Both the position numbers and the translations under genes were made by a program. 64,000 bases of DNA from Gracilaria gracilis (Eukaryota; Rhodophyta; Florideophyceae; Gracilariales; Gracilariaceae). The stretch lies in contig JARGSG010000045.1 of the NCBI GenBank assembly GCA_030374805.1, positions 1 through 64,000 on the forward strand, given 5' to 3'. A model generated the notes under the pieces. The model was not told the origin of the DNA. It ran no database searches and saw nothing but the letters and a program-made list of their open reading frames with translations. Below are positions 31,441-44,122 of the stretch, in pieces. How positions within the stretch are numbered: the first letter of the stretch is position 1; the number at the start of each line of letters is the position of its first letter.

Positions 31441-33946
31441 CGCTTGGTATGCGCAAGGTTCTCGAAGGGAAGGTAAAGATAGAGATGAATGGGGATCAGA
31501 AAGTCACAAATGAAGGTAGGCACTCCGCTTGCCGCGCCGTGTATACCTGTGGTTTAGCCACAATTAGGTACGTCACAAGCGTGGCCCGCTCCGCACGTTG
31601 CGCGCAGCATTGGCCTACGTAGGGAGCGTGGGGCGCGAGAAGGGAAGTCGGGAGGAAGCAGGGAAGGTTTCGTGCCGAAAGGAAAGAGGGTTGGTTGACG
31701 ACGGAGATGGAGAGGTCGCACGCGATAGTTAGCGGGCTGCGTATTTATCGAGCCCGCTAGCTTCCAGCAAATCTAGCAGCAGAAGATATTTTTTCGACAA
31801 TGCGAATTTGACGTTCATCTTGCACGCACTGCGCCACGATGGCGCAGTGACGGTCCCTATGGAACAAGTTGATACCCAAATGATATACGGATTCATAAAA
31901 CAAAATTTATATCAATCGTCACATCAGCTGTTATAGCTGTCGCCCAAACCTTGGGTATCCTTTGCACATCCAGAGATCATATCAGTTTCTCCTGAGACTT
32001 GAGGTACATCTTTGGGATATCCAAAGCTTTTTGGATATCCGCATGATATACGATAACTGTGCGGTAGATACCACAGCTGATAAGCCTAATGATATGCATT
32101 TTAAAATATACATCCGCACATCTAGCGTATATCCACCGGATATCATCGTGTTTCCCTGGGGGTAGAGGGGCGTGTTGGACACGTATGCTGTTTCTGTACC
32201 ACACCTTCCCAAAGGGATTATGTCCACCCCAATTGGTGATGTAGGATATTATATGGGCCCTAGACGCAGACTCGGAGCCACCCAAACGAGAAGTATAGGT
32301 CAGACGCACCCAAAAATTTGAAAATTCTAGCTAAATATAGATTGTTTGAAACCACCGAACTTTTACATAAATCCTTTCAACGCATAAACCAAAAAACAAA
32401 ACCGAAAACATTACGTGTTTACAACAATACTAATTCCTATGAGACATAAGAACATAAGAAATAATTTTCCTTTTGTCATGCAAATATAAGCACTTAAATT
32501 ATATGAATCAAAAAATAGAAATATGTAAATAATTCTGCAAGCACCTTTCTAAATATTTTTTCCCAGCAAACGACTTAATTATTATATTATTGCAGACAAA
32601 AACATAAAAACGTTTCTTTTTCATTGCAAAAAATTATTTAATAGGTATATAACAAAAAATAAAGACAAAACTACACCTTAGAACCGTCTGAACAAAATAC
32701 TCATACCGAAAATTTCTAAACGTAGTAAATTATGTTTTCTTGAGGCCTTTCCTAGTAAAATAACAACAATTAACTCATACTTATGGCCAGTCATTATTGA
32801 TCGCAGCAAATACGTAACGTATACCTACATCTAGTTGAACGGCGAGCAAAGAACGCTTTTGAATACATTTCCAGCCGTTATCACTACCATACACCACGAT
32901 CATTTTTGTCGGATAGTGATACCCACAAAATACATGCTTCGCTTCATGCATCCGTTATTCTTCCTTTTGGGTTGAGCGCACTTTCAGACACTTTTTGCTT
33001 CGAGAAAACTACAGTTCTCTATAAAGTTTTCTAAAAGAGGTGGCCGTTTGGGGAGTTTTTTTACGAATTCCACTGTCGTACTCTGCAAAAAATGGATGGG
33101 CCATCGCTGCTTTCGACAAAATTTTCTATGACTTGTGTTTTCAACAAAGAGAAACAATGCGATGTACTGTTTGGGAAGGAAAGCAGGGGAGAATTACAAA
33201 ATCTTTCGAAGAATCGCAGCTGCCCAATGTGGTATCTTCCAGGTACCTCCTTCGTATATACCAACCTGCGAAAACGGTGTTGCTTCTTCCATCCATTTGG
33301 AAAAATATGAACTAACGGGGAGGCAATTTGCGAGACTTCACCGTATTCGATGAGGTGTAAAGCGTCTCGCAATTCTTCGGTATACGTCCTATGTGATCGA
33401 CATGCAGTTTCAAGGAAGACCTATGTGTTTTCAGGGATAAAATGTTGTTCAACTAGTTAATCGTGTGCCAAAGAGCCCCAAGATGGACTTTGGAACTCGA
33501 CAGATGGCCTAGTTCATGGAAACATTGTACGTGGGAAGGAGGCCAATTGTGCAAAAAAATGTACTGTACATTCACGTTTGCAATCTAGGGAAAGTGAGAC
33601 GAGCATTAATCGAGAGGCTGAGATATTCAATTTCCCTTTCATTGGCAATAATCTACATCCGTTTTCAAATCAAGCATCTAGACTACAAGATTGTTCAACC
33701 AAAACATCTGAAGTACAGGAATATGTGGGATCAACGTCAGAGGAATCCTGCTATGTCATACCGCAGGATGACATATCCAACTACGAATTGAGTCCTGCAA
33801 AACAAGTATTCTTCTTTGCTCAGAACTCTTTTCCGTTTTTGTGCGAACATGTTCGGTTTCTCTCGAATTTGGATCAGCTTTAATCACTGCAACATGCCAG
33901 AAATCCGCAAAAGAGACCACAGAACTGGCTTTTCAAAGTCGGTAAG
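31441..33946. other. AT-rich stretch, no gene recognised
   Basis: Composition drops sharply in GC from about 31.9 kb. GATATCC palindromes recur at 31.9-32.2 kb. A frame at 33578-33883 (SRESETSINREAEIFNFPF) has protein-like text and may belong to the front of the transposase downstream, but this cannot be shown. Confidence 0.35.
31827..31849. repeat. Perfect 9-bp hairpin
   Basis: CACTGCGCC, a five-base loop ACGAT, then GGCGCAGTG. No T-run or gene end is next to it, so its role is unknown. Confidence 0.5.
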
Positions 33947-35759
33947 ATGAAATACAGAAAAGATGCAAGTGGACGTGCTGCTGGCTCTAAGTATTCTGAT
34001 TTTATTGGTTGCTCACAGTTTGGAAAAGAGGGAGTCAGAGACCCCGAGAAATGCTCTCTGGTTAAGGTGCCTCCCCATTTACAAGGGCAGATCCTGTGCT
34101 CGTTGGAAAACTGGGGGCATTGGCACACGAAGGTGTTTCCCCTGAAACAACCTGCAGTAGTCGAAACAGTCCATCCTATCCTCTTAACACCGGGGCTAGA
34201 TTCTGCAAACGTCCTTTTCATCTACAGGAAGCTCCAAGTCTCGTTCCCATCAAGTGTGATGTTGAATATCATTATTCTCTCATGACAAATGGTGGGGTGG
34301 AGGGACATTTATCTTGGGCAATTCTTATTGGGCTCGGAAAACAAAAGCATACTTGGCCGAAAATGAAAACATCTCCGAAACTCGTAAAAGAAGTTCATTT
34401 CTATTTTTTGTGAGGAGACTAAAATTCTCACTGGCCCCATGATTCTGAAAACGGTCGAAGAGAAGTTTGGATGCGCACTTTCTCCAACAACCGTGAAAAG
34501 CATCAGGAAAAGTATTCGCAATGAGATGCATCCTGCAGAGAAACCAGCGGCAGCATTTATGGAAGCCTCTCTATCTGGGAAGAGAGTGAATGAAGGTGGA
34601 CAATCTTACATACTCTTAATCGAGGACCACCGGGAAATTGACACCTTCAACCTCGTTTGGGATCAAAAAGGGCCTCTCTATAATATCACGAGATACTAAA
34701 TTACTCACCAATGCTGCCTTGCATCCCAGATTTGTTTGTGATGGGACCTTCGGTATTGTCAATGCGTATGATGAGCAGGGGGAGATTTTGGCTTTCGAAT
34801 CGGTATCGATTATTGCCAAAGATGCCAAGACGGGATGTGTCTATTCAGTCATGCATCAGCTTTGTGATAGAAAGACAACCGGTTCTAGATCACTGTTCTT
34901 CTGTGAGTTCATCAAGCAGCTACGATTTCGCGGCTTGCGTGATCCATAAGGCGCTTCAGGAAAACATCGTCTAACAATGGCCACAGACTTTTAAACAACA
35001 TATGCATTTAGCTTAGCCACCGTTCTGAGCCAGGAGTTTAGATCAGGCTCTGCAATTGAGTATATCAGCGCAGTTGCCCTTGGATGCGATGTTCATGCGA
35101 AAAAGTGCATTCTGGAAAAGTGCAATGTTGGGAACGAGCGACATGTCTTTCAGTGGGCATTAGAAACTCGAGATTTGAGTTCTCTGGAGGACTGGGAAAC
35201 CTCACTACGGTTTATGAAGACAATGGGTGAAAAATGGAATTTTTTTGGTAAGTGGTTGAGCAACAACAAATGCTCCTTCATACAATGGTTCCAGAAGTAT
35301 AGCTGCTCTATTCCGGTAGGAGAAAGGCATCCCATACTTCTGTTTGACACAAAGGCGAATGAATCTTACCATAAGAGGCTGAAATCATTGCCCAAGTTTG
35401 CTATGAAGCATGGAAGGGGATTAGAATTTATGGATGCATTGCAATTGTTAAAGAAACTGGATCAGACCGATGCGGTGAATCTTGGCAAAGAATCGCCTCA
35501 TAGTGGGTATCGGAAGACATCCAGGCCGGAATGGAAACGTTCACAGTCAAGAGCAAGAAAGAGACATATAGCAGAGGTTATCGTTATTGACGACCATCCA
35601 GTTACGGCTGAGCAACCGAAAAGGGCAAAGAAGGCTTGCAAATATTCAAAAACAGAGAAAGGAAAGGAAAAGCAAACCAAAACCATTGACGCATTGAGCT
35701 CTAAGAAAAAACGCCTAGAAAATATGGTAGCCAAACTCTTGGAACAAAGCCAGAAATAG
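33947..35759 (+). pseudogene. MULE-like DNA transposase, broken
   Basis: Read over several frames: a cysteine-bearing front (FIGCSQFGKEGVRDPEKCSL), CDVEYHYSLMTNGGVEGH, VEEKFGCALSPTTVKSIRKS, then LTNAALHPRFVCDGTFGIVN (the DGTF-type first acidic site of Mutator-like transposases), CDRKTTGSRSLFFCEFIKQL, and a last part with NESYHKRLKSLPKFAMKHGR and a Lys-rich tail. The longest open piece is 35175-35759 (194 residues). At least four frame breaks or stops separate the pieces, so it is dead. MULE is preferred to other DDE families because of the DGTF block and the late N-E..HK helix, but the class is not certain. The AT-rich composition differs from all host genes nearby. Confidence 0.5.
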
Positions 35760-36597
35760 TACAGCACTAGAGTAAGGACAGGATACTAAGAACTTCCATA
35801 GTGCAGTATGTAATTGATAGGATTTATGTATTATATTAACTAGATCACGGTTTTTCTATATTACAGTACATAATGCTAAGAAACGACATAATGATTTGTG
35901 ACTCTTTCAACTATGACACATTGTAAGACAAGTATATTTTGTGAAAAAGAATGACACAGTAGTATATTTGAGTCATGCTCATGACGTACCACTCCCTGAC
36001 GTGCTTCATATACTTTGATGGAATACTTGCTTTAATAAACGTGACGGTTATTAAATAATGTACCACTACTTCAACAATGTTTTCACTTACATGATTATAT
36101 ATTTGCATGTAGTGAGAACGATTAGGATAGTCATACATATGTTGTTCATAATGAAGTATCACGCTCTGCCATCTCTTTAACTTTTATGGAATATTTTCAT
36201 ATCTTCAAGTACTATTGATGTTTATATGGTGTTTTAGAAATATACATAACAATTGTCGTCAGATGTTCAAAAGTATAAAATCCATATGAGCACAGCACTG
36301 CCTACCATATTCAACTCCAACCACTGTAGAGGTTGGTAATCTATTGGGAAATACCCCTTCTTCGCTGTAATCTAATTCTGTAACATAGTAATAGAAATAT
36401 GAAAATTTTGTTTTGATTTGGTTCAAAGCGTAATATTGTAGAAGTTTTCACGGTAACAGAAATTTGAATCGTACTTTATATCCTTCAGCATAACCTAGTC
36501 GGCGGTGTTTGAGACTGCGAAGAATTTCTCTGCTCATATCTGTATCATCGTGAGCTCCAACCCAGGGTCTGCATCCTCCTCGCTTACCAAGATCATC
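35760..36597. other. AT-rich stretch, no gene recognised
   Basis: Continuation of the AT-rich block behind the transposase; only stop-rich frames. GC rises again from about 36.5 kb. Confidence 0.4.
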
Positions 36598-37937
36598 ATG
36601 AGCGAAAGGAAGCGACGCGCCACTGCGCGCCAAATTGAAAACGCGGAAGCCACCCTCCGGCGGGGGTATCGTGGAAACGGTCGCGTTTGGCCGGCACGGC
36701 CCGAATGTCAGTTCCGAGGAAGCAGAGGAAAACGGTCGAAAAGAAGTCCCCAAGGAGGTGTTTCACCCAAACAACTGACAACACCGTGGATGCAAGTACT
36801 CCTCCAATTTCTACTCTGTCTTCGCCCGTTGACGGTATTTAGCTCTCTAAACCCCGGACTCAGGGGACCGGAGCCATTGGTTGTCCTCCCAGCGCTTCGC
36901 GCACACCGCTTTGACAAGCCCATGGAGGGCCCTTGGCTACCCTTTCAAATGTCCACCACCCGACGAACACACGGAACTATCAAATCCCCTGGAGCGCTCC
37001 GGCCCCCGGACGGACCGATGATGGGCCTCGATTCTCTTGTTCCGTGCACAGAGATGACGAAATCGATGAAATCACCCCCGCCCCACAGACTTCTCCGCCT
37101 CCCGCCCCCCGTGCGTCTCATGCCACAAGCCCCGGTGGCGCAGGTTCCTCCTCACGCCAGGCTCCATCTCAGCGCCCCCGTCTTCAAGACTCTGGTGCTA
37201 CAAAACCCGCTGTTTCTGTCCCATCTCGGGAGCCGCGACGCGCGCAAGCACCATCTTCCAGTAGGCCTCAGAGAGGAACTGAGATAGCCAGGAACCGAAA
37301 TAAACAGGCTGCTCTGCGTGCTGCTGGTACCCTCCATCATGGAAAGGTTAAGGTAAGCTATGATGGTACAAACGATGTGGGAACACATTGGGGGAAAGGT
37401 ATCACGTCAAAGCGCTACATTGTAGCTATTAATTGCCAATGCGGGTGTAATAAGCTGGTCAAGGTAGGAAAATAGAAACATATAGGTCCAAAATGCAGCA
37501 CAAAGTGCGTCCATTGCGGCGGAGGTGGCGAACTTGGCTTTGCAAGTCAAAAGGAGCATATCAATCACCTCGACACAAAAGCCTGTAAAGAGTCCCGTGG
37601 CGCTTTTGTTTCCCGTAAAACGCCAAAGGAGATTCTTGGTCGAATTCTTCGTAATCGAATTGATGATCCCAAAAACGAGGTCCTAGTACGGAAGAAGGAA
37701 AAGTGTGCCTGTTCTGATTGCCAAAAAAACATCAACTACCGTGAGCGCTTTAACCACTTTGTAAAGTGCTGGATCACGAAGCACAAGGTCCAACCTCTTT
37801 CATACGCTATGCGTAGAGTCGCATGCAGTGAAGACGAAGAGGAAGGGGAGAATGACATAGACGAGGAAGTATTAGCAGGCAGTGATGGTGGGGGTGATGT
37901 AGAAAATGAGAGCCGTACTGTTAGTTTGTCCTGCTAA
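36598..37937 (+). pseudogene. Cysteine-rich unknown protein, interrupted
   Basis: I do not recognise the family. The start is taken at MSERKRRATARQIENAEATL (36598). A Pro/Ser/Arg-rich middle follows and changes frame at least once around 36.8-36.95 kb. The last 200 residues are well formed: SYDGTNDVGTHWGKG, NCQCGCNKLVK, CSTKCVHCGGGGELGF with H..H and C behind it, then KCACSDCQKNINYRERFNHF followed by VKCWITKH. These are two zinc-binding-like clusters (Cys/His spacing of treble-clef or ribbon type). A TAG at 37473-37475 interrupts the text between the first and second Cys pairs, in the same frame. An acidic tail (EDEEEGENDIDEE) ends it. It could be a transposon-borne DNA-binding protein, since transposases lie on both sides. 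Confidence 0.4.
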
Positions 37938-38699
37938 GCATGGTCCTTAGCCCTTCCGATCGGAAAGACAATTCTCTGGAACGAATTAACAACATTTCCA
38001 TAGGCGGCGGATGAGGAGTAGCTTCAATTGCGGGGCCGTTAGCGACGCGCGGCAACGATAACAGGGTGCGCGCCGCTGACGGGGGATTTCACTGCGGCAG
38101 AAGGAGGAGGCGGCGGGTGTAGGGACGACAGCGGTGAGTGCAACGTCGGCTGCGGGGGGTCTGGCCTCGGCGGCGACGGACGGGCTTGCCGAATTGGGGC
38201 GTACCTCGCGGAGTTGCTGTGATGCATTGAGTGGCGTGTCGTACAAATACCGTTAAGGGATGGGGTCCGCCTGGTAAAGGGAGCGTGTAAGGGCTCAACC
38301 TTAAAGAAAAAAACACGCAACCAATAGGTAGTAGGCCATTTGAAACCCGCAGGGGCAAACGCCGTGGCAACTAGTCTAGACCATGTAGGTGTACGGTAGT
38401 AGACGTCGACGCGCGGTTGAATCTAAATAGTAATAGAGTAGCAAGTGAACTAGATTGTATAGTTACTGCCCCAATGGTGCCTGACTTTAAAATACACGAG
38501 GGGGAAGATTAGGTGCACCATAATATATGTAAGGTGCAAGGACGCTGAAATCCCATGCGGCATGTCGTCATCGGCTGCGCCCATGACCTCCTGTCATGGG
38601 CCAGCAATGTTAAGCTACACTAAATTAGAAATTATAAATTATAAAATAGAGAATTCCAATTGGGTGAGGTGCACCCAGCAAGGCGCATAAGTAGGCCCA
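37938..38699. other. No gene recognised
   Basis: Transition from the Cys-rich gene to the GC-rich repeat; frames on the minus strand (37986-38370) are Pro/Ala-rich shadows of biased composition. Confidence 0.35.
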
Positions 38700-40035
38700 C
38701 GTGCCACCAACCCAATGGGGTCTCATTGTACTACATGGCACGGTGACGGCAACGGGTGTGGCTTCAATCAAAGCGACGGTAGCTGCATCGCCGGATCAAA
38801 GCGTTCGTCGCCGCGACGCCCAGTACAAGCGTGTGTGGTGGCGCCCAAACGACGGCGACTACGGGGGTGTAGAGGCGGCGACGTGGAATGAGTAGCGGGC
38901 GCGACGGCTGCGGCGATGCCATTGTGTAGCAGCAGCGATGGCAAGAGCGCCAGGTCTAGGCGTGTGTAGCAGAGGCGACGCCTGCGGGGATGCCATTGTG
39001 TAGCGGCAGCGGTGCCAAGAGCGCCAGGTCCAGGCGTGTGTAGCAGAGGCGAAGGCTACAGTGACGGCCAGGGTGTAGTCGGGGTGACGACCAGTGTGTA
39101 GTGGCGACAAATGCAACTATGCAGCGACGGCGAGTGTATAGCGTCGGTGACGGCTGTGGCACCGGCCAGCGTGCAGCACCGGCTACGGTTAGTGTGTAGC
39201 GCCGACGAGTGCGTAGCTGCGTTGATGGCGCTATACATATGGTCAATATGTAGATGCGGCGACGTCCAGCTCGTAGCGGTGGCGACTGCGCCTGTATAGT
39301 GACAGCGAATGTATAGCGCTGGCAAAGGCGGTGGCGATAGCGGCAAGGACGCCGTCGCGAACAATGGAGGCGACGGCGAGCATCTAGGGGCGGCAACGCC
39401 AAGTGGGCAGAGAAAGCGACGGCGGCGAGAACGGTGGAGAGGATGGCGAGTGTGTAGCGGAGGCGACGTCTTCAGTGTCGGCAGAGGCGACGACGAGTAG
39501 CTGATTTCAAGCTTGTGTAGCCCCTTCATCGCCAACGACTGCCTTTCTGTAGCAGAGGCGTCGGAGAGTGTGTAGCGATGGCGACGGTCCGTCCGACGAC
39601 GGACTTCTAGCGGCGGCGACAGCCAGAACAACGGCGATTGTGTAACGGGGTCGAGAGCGGGAGCTGCAGCGCATTTGTAGCGGAAGTAGACGGGGGCGGC
39701 GACGGCGGGGAGGACGGTGACAACAACAGCTATTTTGAAGCCAGTAAACGCATTAAGAAGACTGCTAGTATGTAGCTCGAGCGGCGGCGGGAACAAGGGC
39801 GGAAAGGACGGCTTCGGCGACAGTGAATTTGTAACGTTATGACGGAGGTGACATTAGAGGGTTTGGTGAAAGCGTTAGTAGCGGTAACAACTGCGGCGCA
39901 GAAAGTCAGTGCGGTTGTAACAAATGGCGGCGGGGGGGGGCTGTAGCCGCAAAAGGCGACGGCAAGTGATGCTGTAGCCGTAGGCATCGCTGCACCCGTG
40001 AGCTGAGTACGGCGGCGGCAACGAAAGTGGTAAAG
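38700..40035. repeat. GC-rich degenerate repeat tract
   Basis: Built from words like GTGTAGCG and GGCGACGGCG repeated with variable spacing over 1.3 kb. It opens long frames on the minus strand (up to 246 residues, Pro/Arg/Ser/His rich) that reflect composition only. Clear periodic structure is seen at 38915-39055. Confidence 0.65.
38915..39055. repeat. Two tandem 74-bp units
   Basis: The unit starts GATGCCATTGTGTAGC and contains AAGAGCGCCAGGTC and GGCGTGTGTAGCAGAGGCGA. The second unit starts at 38989 and differs by a few bases. Confidence 0.7.
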
Positions 40036-40890
40036 GGTGGGTTGGGTGCGTCTAAATTATACCCTAATTTTTGGGGCGACTGGGTTTTGGGGGTACAGTA
40101 TGGTTTTTTGACATCCCCTTCAAAATTGGTGGAACGCTGTCCGTTTATCCTCTATCGCGCCTGCCGCGGACCAGCATAAGTAGCAGTCGGCAGGGCAGGC
40201 GTGTCTGGAGGACGGACACGAGAAAAATAAAAGAGGTACGCCTGTCTTTATTGTTCACACCCTTGAAACTCAAGATTTTAGCTCCTATTGCGCTAGATTG
40301 ATTTTTAAAATAAAGCTCTGTGCTTCATGTTGTCTTGAAGAAAAGACTGCACCACAATACCAGCCCAAGTAAGGTACTGAGGGGTGTCCTAAGAAATTGA
40401 GTTTGAAAGAACGAGTTCGCAACCGGTCTCTTATGCCCTCAGGTCTATTGTTGATGTTCTAAATGCAGGCTACACGTCCGTGATATACAGACCAAAACGC
40501 AGTTGGTGCAACAGTGACGACTGACAAAGATTGATGCGGAAAAGAACGTGTTGCACAGTGAACGCAAAAACGCCCAGATCTGATTTCGTGTTGAACAGTT
40601 TTGTAAGCAAATCAATCTTTATTTCTCAGTGGAACCAACCATATTTCGCTTGCATCGACCTTTGCGTCCTCTCAGTCTCCCAAATGAAACCCCTGCAACC
40701 CTAACCTTGCGACTCGCTCGTTGTGAGCGGTCGCAAACTTTACTTGTGCCAAAGCTGCTCTTTCTCGCAATTTACGAACAAGAACAACGGGCTCGTCGTA
40801 GCGCGTTGCTCGATACTCTGCGCGGCTCTCTTCAAACTTTCCTCGCCACTCTCGCCTCGCTATATGCACTTTAGAATCTCTTACTGACGC
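40036..40890. other. No gene recognised
   Basis: Flank of the pogo-type element; I could not find terminal inverted repeats or a TA duplication in it. Confidence 0.35.
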
Positions 40891-42413
40891 TTAAAGCCCC
40901 TGCGCCCGTCGCTTCTCTCGTTCGTTTTTGCGCTTCTCTTCCTGCTGTTTCAACAACTGGATTTCTCTAGCAGAAGTAACAACTGCTCCTAAAGATGTGT
41001 CGAGGAATCCGGATTTCGTAAGCTTCACTTCTCCGAGAATTTCCGAGCTGCTGACCTTGCGATGCTCATCTAACATCTTGATTATATCTTCTACCGAAGC
41101 AACATGAGTAGGGTCTTCAATGCTGTACGGACGAGCCTGGGCGAAAAGCCGATATTCGTCTAGCGGGCAAATTCCGGTTGCACGAAATCCCCCTTTGATG
41201 TTGTTCGACGTAAAAAATCTTCGTATGCGGTGGTCAGCAGCTTGCACACATCAAACTCATCAAGAACTCGATCTACTCCTACACCTTTGGATACTGACTG
41301 TGCGAGGGTTCGGAATCTGTTCTTGAACGCAGGGAACACGGTGACATCCAATGGTTGGGTGGTGCCACTGGTATGCGTCGGCAGAGAGTAGGTTATGACA
41401 TTATTCAACTGAGATTTTTCCAACACCCGAATGGATGAGTGAGAGCGATAACCGTCGTAGATGAGAAGCATTTTCAGCCCGTTGACGCGCAGATCTTCAG
41501 TGCCCCTGATGAAGTAATTCGACCAGTCCAAGAAGTTCCAGGAGTCGATTGAGGCTACGTCGTTCTTCGTATGGATAAGTGAATTTCAGGGCAACATATC
41601 AGCAATACATTCCGACCTCTCCTCACCGTTTTGCAAGAGTGTGATTGTCCAAACTCGTATGCGATTCCCTTGAAATACGAACAGGGGCCTACCATGATCA
41701 ACATTACCGAAAACCGAAGCCGAGATGGAGATTCTGTCTACATTTTTAAACGATGCATCAGGAACAGAGGGCTTTGTACCGCGGAGCGAATATGACTTCT
41801 TTTTCTATGCATTGCGCTCGTTCCATGCCTACACGCCAGTTTCATCTACGTTGACGATGCGCTTAGCATCAATGTCATGCTCTTGTATTATATGCTCAAT
41901 ACGAGCGAAGTGGGTTGTTAAACATCTTCTCTTGGTTGCACGATAGCGTACGGCATCTTCCCAGCAGATTGCGCTGTAAGTTATCTTATCGGAGTGGCGT
42001 TTTTCAAAAGCGCGACAGAATTTATCACCAGTTATTGAATTCGGAAAGCGTATACGACTGCGTCTCCAGGCAGGCAGGTCATGAACTATTATTTGCACGG
42101 CATCTCTAAGGTCTTTCCGGTTGAGTGGTTTCATCTAGAACGCGTAGCGTTTAAGAAGTGTGCAGATACGTTCTTCTTCCGTCAGCGTTAGCGATCTGCC
42201 GAAGGTAATTGCCGGCTTGGTTTTGTCCTTGTGATTGTATCGGTACCAAAGTGTACTTTGTGGAACTTCTACCCGGGCTGCTTTTTTGCGGAATGAGAAT
42301 TTGGGTCGTACGAGCTTCTTACCTCGGCGATAACGCCTGTCTGGACCAATAAAGCGCTGCCTTCACTGGAGGCAGAGCACAATGTTACCAGCCGAGGCAG
42401 GAATACGGCTCAT
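40891..42413 (-). pseudogene. pogo/Tigger-type (DDE_1) transposase, broken
   Basis: On the minus strand from MSRIPASAG (42413): an N-terminal psq/HTH-like part with QSTLWYRYNHKDK, FGRSLTLTEEERICTLL, a CENP-B-like second helix-turn-helix region (FCRAFEKRHSDKI), the first catalytic Asp in RIVNVDETGV, then GNVDHGRPLFVFQG, second Asp in LLIYDGYRSHSS, and THTSGTTQPLDVTVFPAFKN, which gives the third Asp of the DDD triad. The tail (IRRFFTSNNIKGGFRATGIC, PLDEYRLF) is the usual pogo end. At least three in-frame stops and one shift near 41200 show that it is dead. pogo elements move by cut and paste into TA. Confidence 0.8.
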
Positions 42414-43328
42414 GATGGTGGTTGAATAAGCTGTGTGAAGGTTCTGGTTGGCGGTTGTGGGGATGATGGATGTTTTCGATTGATGTTGGTGAAACTCGAA
42501 GATGTCTACCGCTTTTATAAGCTTGGAGGTGCTACAAAGCTGTGTCCGTGGGTCCTATGGTGCAGAGGATGTCACACGTTCTAGAGACGTACGCATAATG
42601 TTTGAATTTTGGAAATGGTTCTGTTATGGTTAACGCAAGTGTTGAATATATATGGAAGGAAGAATGGGAGATTTAAAGATGTTGAAAAGAACTGCTGCAG
42701 TGTTGATGAGAGCTGTGGTTCTATGCATGCCAGGTTTCGTTCATGCGTATGGAGTACACTGTGCTTCAGTGAGGCAACTACAGAAGTTTTTGATGGCAGA
42801 GGAGAGCGAGATATCAATCTGGGAGAGGGTTTCGGACGAAGAAGGACACTACATCTGAAGTCTGTCCATCACAAAATGCGCCTGCAGCGCTGGTTTGGTT
42901 TGCGTGGTGGTGGTGGTTGTTTCCCATAGGAAGTCTACTGGAGCGCAAGGGAACTTGTTTAGAGGTATAGAGGCGCTTGGAATTTTTGTGTTGGAGGTGA
43001 ACCGGGAGCTTCTTTGCCAGAAAGTTTACTAAAAAGAAACGGAAAACTCACGAGTTTTTCAAAGATGACCTCCAAAGTAGAATTATCCTTTGTTTCAATA
43101 GGAGGACACCTGTTCAATAAATCTTGTAAGGTGTTAACCAATAAATGCGCAGAAGCTTGCTTGTGCGCATTTACTGTTTCAATACTGATACAACGGGTGA
43201 ATAAGGTAGCTAGTTGCAAACAGCATTTTTACTCAGATAGCAATGAGGTCTCTAATTAACTCCCAAATAAAAGATAGCACAGCAAAGATCAACGAACTAC
43301 GCAATACGATAGAAAATCCCTAAAACCT
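42414..43328. other. No gene recognised
   Basis: A minus-strand frame of 86 residues (42959-43219) reads like protein (VNTLQDLLNRCPPIETKDNS) but has no match I know; it may be a remnant. The rest shows nothing. Confidence 0.3.
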
Positions 43329-44122
43329 TTACGGCTCAACTGTCTCCTCTTCCACATCTACATGGCCAAATTTTGTATCAAGGCGACGCCTTTTCTTCTC
43401 TCTATAGCGTTTTTGCGCCTCCTCGCGCTTAGAACTGAGAGATTCAACAATAAAATGCAACGTCGGTATTCTCGGAATGCTAGTTTAGTACGCTAGATCG
43501 CTAGTTGTGAACCTGTTCACCAATTGACTATAGCGCTCTCCATCTTCGGCCCTTAAAGGGTTCCACTTAATATGTATGTTTGTCAACGCCAAAGCAAACG
43601 AGAAAAAAGTATCGTAGTTCTCCTCACTCCAGCGATACATCTTACCAAACAAAGTTTATAAACTAGTCATCCATCCAAAATAAGTTTCAACAATTATTCT
43701 ATCAGTTGCAATTTTTCGATTGCGGTTGCGTTCCGCCACAGATAAAAATCCATGCTGCGGATTTTTTTGATTGGTGATTACCACGCAAATTTTCAGTAAT
43801 ACGTTGGTACCCTTTCTCTAATACAACAGCCCAAGAGTGTTCATGTTCTTCAATTAATTCTCCCACATCAGCATACTTCGTTTTCTCTTCCTCTTTCTTA
43901 CTAAGTGCTTTCTCATGAAATGATATATTTTCTACCAGTACTTCCTTGTCAGCCTTCGACCTCGGGTAGTGCTCAGAAAAATTGACTGCTATTCCATTAG
44001 GTAAAACCGAAACTTCTGTCCTATATCCATAGAGTTTATGTTTTCCGCTAAAATATTTTTCAGCTTCCTGCATGTTACCACTTGGTCGATGTGATTGATG
44101 GAATAATACATCTGTTGCATAT
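43329..44122 (-). pseudogene. DDE_Tnp_4 (PIF/Harbinger-like) transposase, C-terminal part, broken
   Basis: Minus strand: QYATDVLFHQSHRPSGNMQE, YFSGKHKLYGYRTEVSVLPN (the KHKLYGYK block of DDE_Tnp_4), FSEHYPRSKADKE, NRKIATDRIIVETYFGWMTS, MYRWSEENYDTFF, FREYRRCI and a basic end RYREKKRRR closing with VEEETVEP. The text changes frame near 43725 and has further stops, so it is dead. Its front half is missing because the left LTR of the retroelement starts exactly where QYATD begins. Confidence 0.75.

Noticed and set aside
39056-39796. A 246-residue minus-strand open frame
   Set aside because: It lies wholly inside the GC-rich repeat and its product is Pro/Arg/Ser/His-rich in a way that follows the repeat; stop codons are rare there by composition.
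32302-40053. A 12-bp inverted match (AGACGCACCCAA) at 32302-32313 and 40042-40053 that could be ends of a large element
   Set aside because: Matches of this length are expected by chance many times in 64 kb, and flanking bases do not extend it.
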